From Miscanthus floridulus (Eukaryota > Streptophyta > Magnoliopsida > Poales > Poaceae): a stretch of DNA of 64,000 nt. The position numbers and the translations under genes are program-made. The stretch spans positions 12,929,152 through 12,993,151 of the forward strand of contig NC_089581.1 of NCBI RefSeq assembly GCF_019320115.1. The letters run 5' to 3'. Below, piece after piece: positions 58,508-64,000 of the stretch; the stretch's first letter is position 1; each line of letters begins with the position of its first letter. Below the pieces are notes generated by a model. That model saw nothing but the letters and a program-made list of their open reading frames with translations. It ran no database searches and was not told the DNA's origin.

Positions 58508-61090
58508 ACCCTTCTCGGTTCACCAGTACGAGACATACGTTTGATATCCATGTACAGGCTTGTTACAAAACTAAATGCATAGACGATTTGATGCGAGAGA
58601 TCTACAACAACCGCCATATGGGGTCAGGGGTTTCCATCTACGATCTACTACAAGCGGCATCGCCGTGGATGGTTGCCACTGCGGCGTTGGTTCCCTACCG
58701 AAAATATGTAACGACGCCGAATCAATGCATCATTCATCCCTCTCATTTGCCTCGCGTGCATTGTACATCCACACATTAAGCTCCGTCTGCAAGCTCCACA
58801 GTCCACACCCCTGTTCGCGTCACCTTTTCCTCCTGTCCAGACGTTAATGTAGCGGATTTTTACACATTTTTTTTGTACGTTGCCCTTGGCGGGATTCCAT
58901 TTCCAGGTCTCGTTCGAGAAGGCGCAGCCAAAATACCCTGCTTCTCTGCCTCTCTATGGGAAATGGTAGGAAGAAGCCTAGCCCAACAAGCGCCAAATCC
59001 TGCTAAAACAGCCCACAGAAGTAACTTTTTTTTTTAGGCAACCCACGGAAGACGTGTCAAGAAGCCCCTGAAAAGCCCATCTAAAAGTCTGACGAACGCT
59101 AAGGCCGCAAGCCCTCAACCCACAGCCGGGTGCCAACAACCGCTCCGAAACCGGCGTGCGATTGTGCGAATATGCGATGCCTCCGACCGTTGCGTTCACC
59201 CGCGCCGCCCACTGTGCCGTGGGGGTCAGGCGCGTCGCTGTGCTCGCGTGTTCCCCCGCCTCCTGCCCGTGCCCGGCTTTGGCGGGGGACCAGAACAAAT
59301 TTGACACCAACGGATCAACCACGGCACGGACCGGGAACAACAGGGATGCTGCTGCTGCCATTGCTGGCGTTCTCCTGGCCACGCTCCATGCCGTAAAAAG
59401 CTCCTAAAAAATACCATACCAAACTTCTCATTTCTCGATCCACGTTTCGCGTTGCTATCCTCTAGGTAGATGAGGAAAAACGCTCGAGCGATTAACCAGC
59501 TGAGGAGGCGCGCGAGGCAAGCATGTACGAGCGTTTAGCTATAGGACGTACGTACTGCAGTGCATCGCCATGATGAGAATGAGACCAGTCCACCACTCCA
59601 CCCTCGGCCCTAGCCCACAAACTCACAAAAGATATCCGGTGTTTTTGCCGGATCCGATCGCTTCCTCGCTCGCCGGCGGGGGCCCGGCGGTTCCTGACAG
59701 CGTATTTATGAGCGGCGGCAGCAAGTCGCGGAACGGACGAGCTGGACCCGGCGAGGCGGCGATGGTCTCCCACTAAAATTTGTATCTTTCCATTTGTATG
59801 CTTACTGGTACACTACCGGTAATCTGATGATCTTGGTGGCAAGCAAGTTGTTTCGGCGTGTTTGATACCCTGCATCTGGCCGGCCAGAGTCCGGTCCAAA
59901 TGGTGCAAGTGCTCGTGTTCGGAAACATTGGCTCCGTTCGTGTGCCCTTAAATCTTGATCCGTTTCTTTTTTTATTCGAAATAGTATTTTTCTCTCATAA
60001 ATTTCTCCAGATTCATCCAAGCGAATAGACCATTGCCCAGAAGAGCCGAGCTCGGTTCAGATCGTGTTTGTTTTGCCTGTACAGATGAATGCGGTGACCC
60101 TGGACTCAGAACGTGGTAACATTACCCCAAAACGTTATCGAACACGTGCAGGGCGAGTGGCATGGGGAACGCGGACTCACCCACCTCGGGCAAGAAGCCG
60201 CTGCCGCTGCCCTTCTCCGGCGCCATTGCAGGCCAGGAGGAAGAAGATGGGGAGGGAGAGGTGGAGGGAAGCGTAGGAGCCGCGGTCGAGGCCCAAGAAG
60301 CTGCACAAGCCGATGGCGAAGGACGCAGGCGCCAGGACGCTGTTAATGCCGTCGCCGGCGGCGGGGCCACCCGTGAGCTCAGCGTTCCTTGTGAGCTCGC
60401 CGGCGCTGGTGTTGGGGGCGGGAGCAGCGCGTGACCTACACAGCCAGGTCGTGGAGCTTCGCGGCACGCGACCGTGACCTCGTGCTCGGCATCGCCGTTG
60501 TCGTGCGCGGTGGCAGAGACAACCAGCCCGCGTATGACTCCGCCCACGCCACTCGACACGACCGAGACAACCTCCGCTCCTTCGGCCTGTACCGCTTCCG
60601 CTCCGGCGACCTCGGACCCAACCTCCCTGCCGCCGAGACAGAGGAGATGAACGAGAAGAATTAGCAGGCGGTGGCGCACTACGGGCGGAGCCGGTCTGAG
60701 ACGACGCGGCAGCAGGGCAAGAAGAAGCAGGAGGCGAGGATGAGCAAGTCGACCTCGAGCGACGTCGTGGAGGAGGCGGCCGCGGAGACGGAACAGTGTG
60801 TGGACGCGCGCGCGGACAAGCAACGGAGAAGAAGGGAGCGGTGGGTGAGAGAGGAGTCGGGAGGTGATTCCATCTCCATGCGCGAGCACACAACGCGCTT
60901 CAGCGAGCTGGGCTGAGAAGAAACGAAGGTCCATCTCGTTTCCTGAGAGCCATGAGAGAGAGGACGATTTGCACGGTTTAGGCCTGGCTCGCTGGTGGGC
61001 CTGAGGTACTAAACAGATGAAGTTACACGTCGATGGCGTAGCCGGGCCGACGGGCCACCCTTGCAAACACGCCCTTTGTTTTCCTGACAC
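58508..61090. other. No supportable gene
   Basis: This is 2.6 kb with several overlapping ORFs on both strands in GC-rich stretches (59100-59400, 60120-60920). Their predicted proteins are low-complexity, mostly Arg/Pro/Ala/Ser, without motifs, and frames on both strands are open at once, which points to composition rather than coding. A decayed host gene at 60120-60920 cannot be excluded. Confidence 0.5.
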
Positions 61091-61879
61091 GGACTCCAAG
61101 AGTATGGCTAAATTTGGATATGGAAATTGGCTCTCTAAAATAATTTAGCCTATCAAAATGAAAAGGTTCCGCAACAGCTTGGTTAAAGCTGGCTCTCTAT
61201 TTGTTGAACCGGCTGCCACGTCATTAGGCTTGGATTAAACTCATACGTCATCACTTTAAAGCATATCATCGAGCACCTCGGGGGAATGGACAGCGGCAGC
61301 TCGGCGCCTCTGCTTGCTGTTGGTGCCGAAGGTCTACTTTGAACAGAGCAGGCGCTACACTTCCCTCCGCAAGGCATCCACCTCGCCGCACAACAGCAGC
61401 ACCTCCTATACGCTCTCCTCCTGGTCAGTCAGATTCCTTGGTGCTCATGGCCCCACGAGCAAAGGCAGGCACAAGCACACAAACATGCCTCCTCGTTGCT
61501 GCCATTGTGGCGGCGGCGGCCAATCTTGGTTTGGCCTTCATCCCAGGAGTAGCAGTTAGGTGCTCGTTTGACTTCGGGTGGTGGTACACTTGATGCCCGC
61601 GGCTGCACAGCTACCGGAGCCTATGAATGCGTGTTGCTTCCATGACCGTTGCTGCTCGCAACTTGTTGCTTCATGGCCTGGGGGCATGGACGGCGTGACG
61701 CTTGGTGGGAGCGTGGGACGTGAATGGCAGTGGCGCTCGGCGGGGATGGGAGCATGGTCGGTGTCGGCACTCAGGCGGGGATACGGGTTAGGACGACAGC
61801 GATGCTTGGCGGATGAGGCCCACAACGGATGGGATGGCGAGCGAAGTCTGCTCGCTATTTCTCCCGAGCGATAAAGGCA

Positions 61880-61993
61880 GGGATACCGAGTTTGTCATTT
61901 TGGAGATCCGTTTGACGAGGCTGTTGGAGCCTGTTTTTCTAAAGTTTTGCCAAAACCGAGTAGGATAGCCAGTCTGTAGGAGATGCTCTTAGG
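61880..61993. mobile_element. Possible MITE terminus ending GGAGATGCTCTTA
   Basis: Read on the minus strand from 61993 it begins TAAGAGCATCTCC and, after a gap, continues with CAACAGCCTCGTCAAACGGA, as in a group of small grass DNA elements. The matching left end is not clear; the AAGAGTATGG at 61097 is only a weak candidate. Confidence 0.35.
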
Positions 61994-63249
61994 TTTGTAC
62001 TACGTGCCTGATTGTGTTTCCCTGCCTGGGTGCGCGCGATTTCCACCCTGGGGGCAGCGAAGTTGGCATGCACCAACCATCCAGCACGGCGGGCACTGGT
62101 TAACAGGCACCGACGGGGACGTGATGGGCGGACGTCGGAGTCGCCGAACTGAATCAGTGCACGCGCGAAAGGCGGCCTGGGCGAGCGGGGTGGGGCGGGT
62201 GGTTTTGGCCTTTTGGGCTATGTCGCGGCGGTGCGGCACGAGCCAGAGCCGCAAAATAGCACGCTGGTTTGCGTTTGGTGGTCGAGCTGGGCGGCGGCGA
62301 TCGCCCTCAGCTACTGCACAACTTTGCTACCCAACTCCACCATGTGTCCATGTCATGGTAAAACCCTGGCTTCGTCGTTTCGACATGATGAGGAATCAGC
62401 TGTAGGTTTTGAAGAACACGAGACGAGCTATCTAGAATGCTAACGTCATGGGATGAAACAAACAGTTTGGGTACGATTTATGCAGCTAGGAATAATGCAC
62501 TATGACATGTACTCTGTACTAGGAGTCTGTTCCATTTTCTTATGGTTTCCCATCATAGTTGGCCATGCAGCCCGAGCTCATCGGCTTGGCCCAAGGCCCA
62601 TTTTTTTGGCCTGGCCCAAGCACGGTCCGGCCCGACATCTAGCAGGCCTAGGCTGGCATGGCACAGAGGAGCAGGCCGTGCCTGGGCCTTACCCTAGGCA
62701 CATGGGTCGGTACGACATGGACCTCTATAGAACCAAAGGCCTGCTGGCGGCCCGGCCTGCTCATCTGCCGTAGGCCACAGCCTCCTCCCCCTGCACTGCT
62801 ACGCAGCTGCAGCCCCATGCTCCTAGTTCCCACCTACACCCTGGCCACCCCCGATCCCCCTCCCCCTCCCTGTGTAGCCCCCATGTGGCCTCGAACCCTA
62901 ACTCCCTTTCCCTCCCCCTCCCCGTCGCCCCATGTCATCCCCTATCCACGTAGCCGCGTCGCACTCACTCCTCTGCGATGCCACCACGTTCCCGTGCTGC
63001 CCCTTGCCTCCTGTTGCCCCTCATATAGCTCCATCGACCGGGACCACACCACGCTGGTGCTGGCACATGGCCCTAGAGCGGCGGCGCATGGTCCTCGAGG
63101 AGCAGCAACATGTGGTTCTCGAGGGACGGTGGTACGGCCAGGAGCAAGTGGCGCATCCACTGAGCTCTCAGCCCCGATGAGATCTGGATCCGGTGGCTTC
63201 ACGAGATTAGCATGAGGAGGCAGAGGACGACGAGATCCACTGCGCGAGG
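61994..63249. other. No supportable gene; GGCC/CGGG-rich stretch at 62565-62775
   Basis: I find no ORF with a recognisable motif. At 62565-62775 runs of GGCCC, GGCCTGG and CGGCCCG recur, a pattern seen in subterminal parts of some grass DNA transposons, but no ends were found. The C-rich stretch at 62770-62940 is low-complexity. Confidence 0.45.
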
Positions 63250-63440
63250 AGGTGTGTGGCGCTCCCCGACGGCGGATCCAGGGTGGGCGCGCTCATCGGT
63301 GGTGGATGCAGGGCATGCCCGTCCTCCGGTAGTGGATCAAGGGTGGTGGCATCCCCTAGCGGTGGATCCAGGGCGTGCTCGGCCTCTGGCGGTGGATCTA
63401 GGGTGGTGGCATGCCTGGCGGTGGATCGAAGGCGGGCACA
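63250..63440. repeat. Irregular tandem repeat built on GGTGGATC(C/T)AGGG
   Basis: Six or so copies of (T/C)GG(C/T)GGTGGATCCAGGG followed by a variable TGGTGGCAT/CGTGCTCGG spacer occur with uneven spacing of 26-36 bases. It has no coding meaning. Confidence 0.6.
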
Positions 63441-63582
63441 ACCGGATCTAGGGACGATGAGCATGGTGGCTAGCCTCGAGTGGCTCCTCTAGATCCATCT
63501 TCGAGGTCATAAGCCTCCTCGGATGGCGAGCGCGCTGGCCTCCTCCAGATTCGGTGTCGATCTCCTCGGCGGTGAGCGGCGT

Positions 63583-64000
63583 TGTCGGTGCTAGAAAGTG
63601 ACCAACAAGTAAATATTTATAGTTTTGTCGTACGTTGTGATCAGGAGGTGGCCTAGCACTCAATGACACAGAGTTTATACTGGTTCAGACAACGTGCCCT
63701 ATGTCTAGTTTGAGTCGGTCGGTGACTTTATCCCTAAGCCCTAGGTGCTTGAAGTTTGCAGTGTAGTTACAAATGAGAAGGAGAAAGATGGGGGTACAAG
63801 AGGTCTGGCCAGGCTCCGGTCAGAAAGGCCGAGAGCAATAGGAGCTCCGCTATGAGCTAAGTATTCAAGCGTGTGCTTGTGGTTTGACAACGCTATACTA
63901 GTTGATGTCCTGAGGCATGTGAGGAGTTTTGTCATGTTCACTCGGTACGATAAATGCCGGCACCCACAACACCAGTCGATGCCTAGAGGCACATGGGGGC
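63583..64000. mobile_element. Probable LTR fragment, truncated by window end
   Basis: It begins TGTCGGTGCTAGAAAG and contains GTTTATACTGGTTCAGACAA and GTCGGTGACTTTATCCCTAA, segments I associate with an abundant family of grass LTR retrotransposons. No end or partner LTR is visible, so the type and orientation are uncertain. Confidence 0.4.

Noticed and set aside
60122..61099. 325-codon minus-strand ORF and overlapping plus-strand ORFs
   Set aside because: Low-complexity Arg/Pro/Ser/Ala sequence without motifs; I considered a DUF1218-type membrane protein but could not match its conserved residues.

Overview
This is nuclear DNA from a plant, almost certainly a grass. The grounds are Tat-lineage Ty3/gypsy retrotransposons, TGTAACACC-type solo LTRs, a TTA-flanked MITE, a plant RTE-type LINE and GC-rich 5' ends of genes. 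I lean to a panicoid grass but cannot prove it. Roughly the first 48 kb is a nested stack of transposable elements. Only two ordinary host genes can be supported, both in the right-hand quarter: a seven-exon TMEM147 homologue (48829-55657, + strand) and petM, the small PetM subunit of the chloroplast cytochrome b6f complex (56303-56657, - strand), which carries an apparent one-base frameshift.

Layout. 1-9967: an old, degraded Tat-lineage LTR retrotransposon on the minus strand, cut by the window start. It keeps gag-protease remnants, lacks most of pol, and carries two related antisense ORF cassettes. 10152-42374: a solo LTR (A, target duplication AAATT) that has been split by later insertions. 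Inside A sits an internally deleted LTR element (B, about 13371-41238, + strand). Inside B are two more insertions: a young, nearly intact Tat/Ogre-like element (C, 15118-35236, - strand, target duplication CGGAC) and a second solo LTR of the A family (D, 35828-39736, target duplication CTCCT). D splits a 44-bp minisatellite. 42380-47806: the 3' part of another LTR element (E), which holds a hAT element (45231-46081, 8-bp target duplication) that has captured an exon of a plant RopGAP gene. 47807-48187: one terminus of a CACTA transposon.

Element C is the most interesting object. Its minus-strand polyprotein ORF (26821-32085) begins with a DEDDy-type 3'-5' exonuclease domain (WRN-exonuclease/RNase D-like). 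All five signature residues are present, and the domain is fused in frame upstream of Gag and a retropepsin. The RT, two RNase H domains and integrase are in a second ORF (22869-26222). Between pol and the 3' LTR, on the opposite strand, lies a spliced gene for a plant-mobile-domain protein with a coiled-coil tail. Three coding exons join in phase, and a likely 5'-UTR intron ends exactly at the ATG. The two 3052-bp LTRs differ at only two positions that I could find, so the insertion is very recent. The introns of the antisense gene would survive retrotransposition because the element's RNA is the other strand.

Right-hand quarter. The 3.7-kb first intron of TMEM147 contains an RTE LINE that was itself hit by a second RTE copy with an inverted 5' segment, leaving a ~290-bp palindrome. 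Intron 4 contains a Tourist-like MITE. About 530 bp upstream of petM lies a 1.3-kb Mutator-like non-autonomous element with a 9-bp target duplication. From 58.5 to 63.6 kb I see no supportable gene, and the window ends inside another probable LTR. All splice sites, homologies and divergences were read by eye, with no database search.
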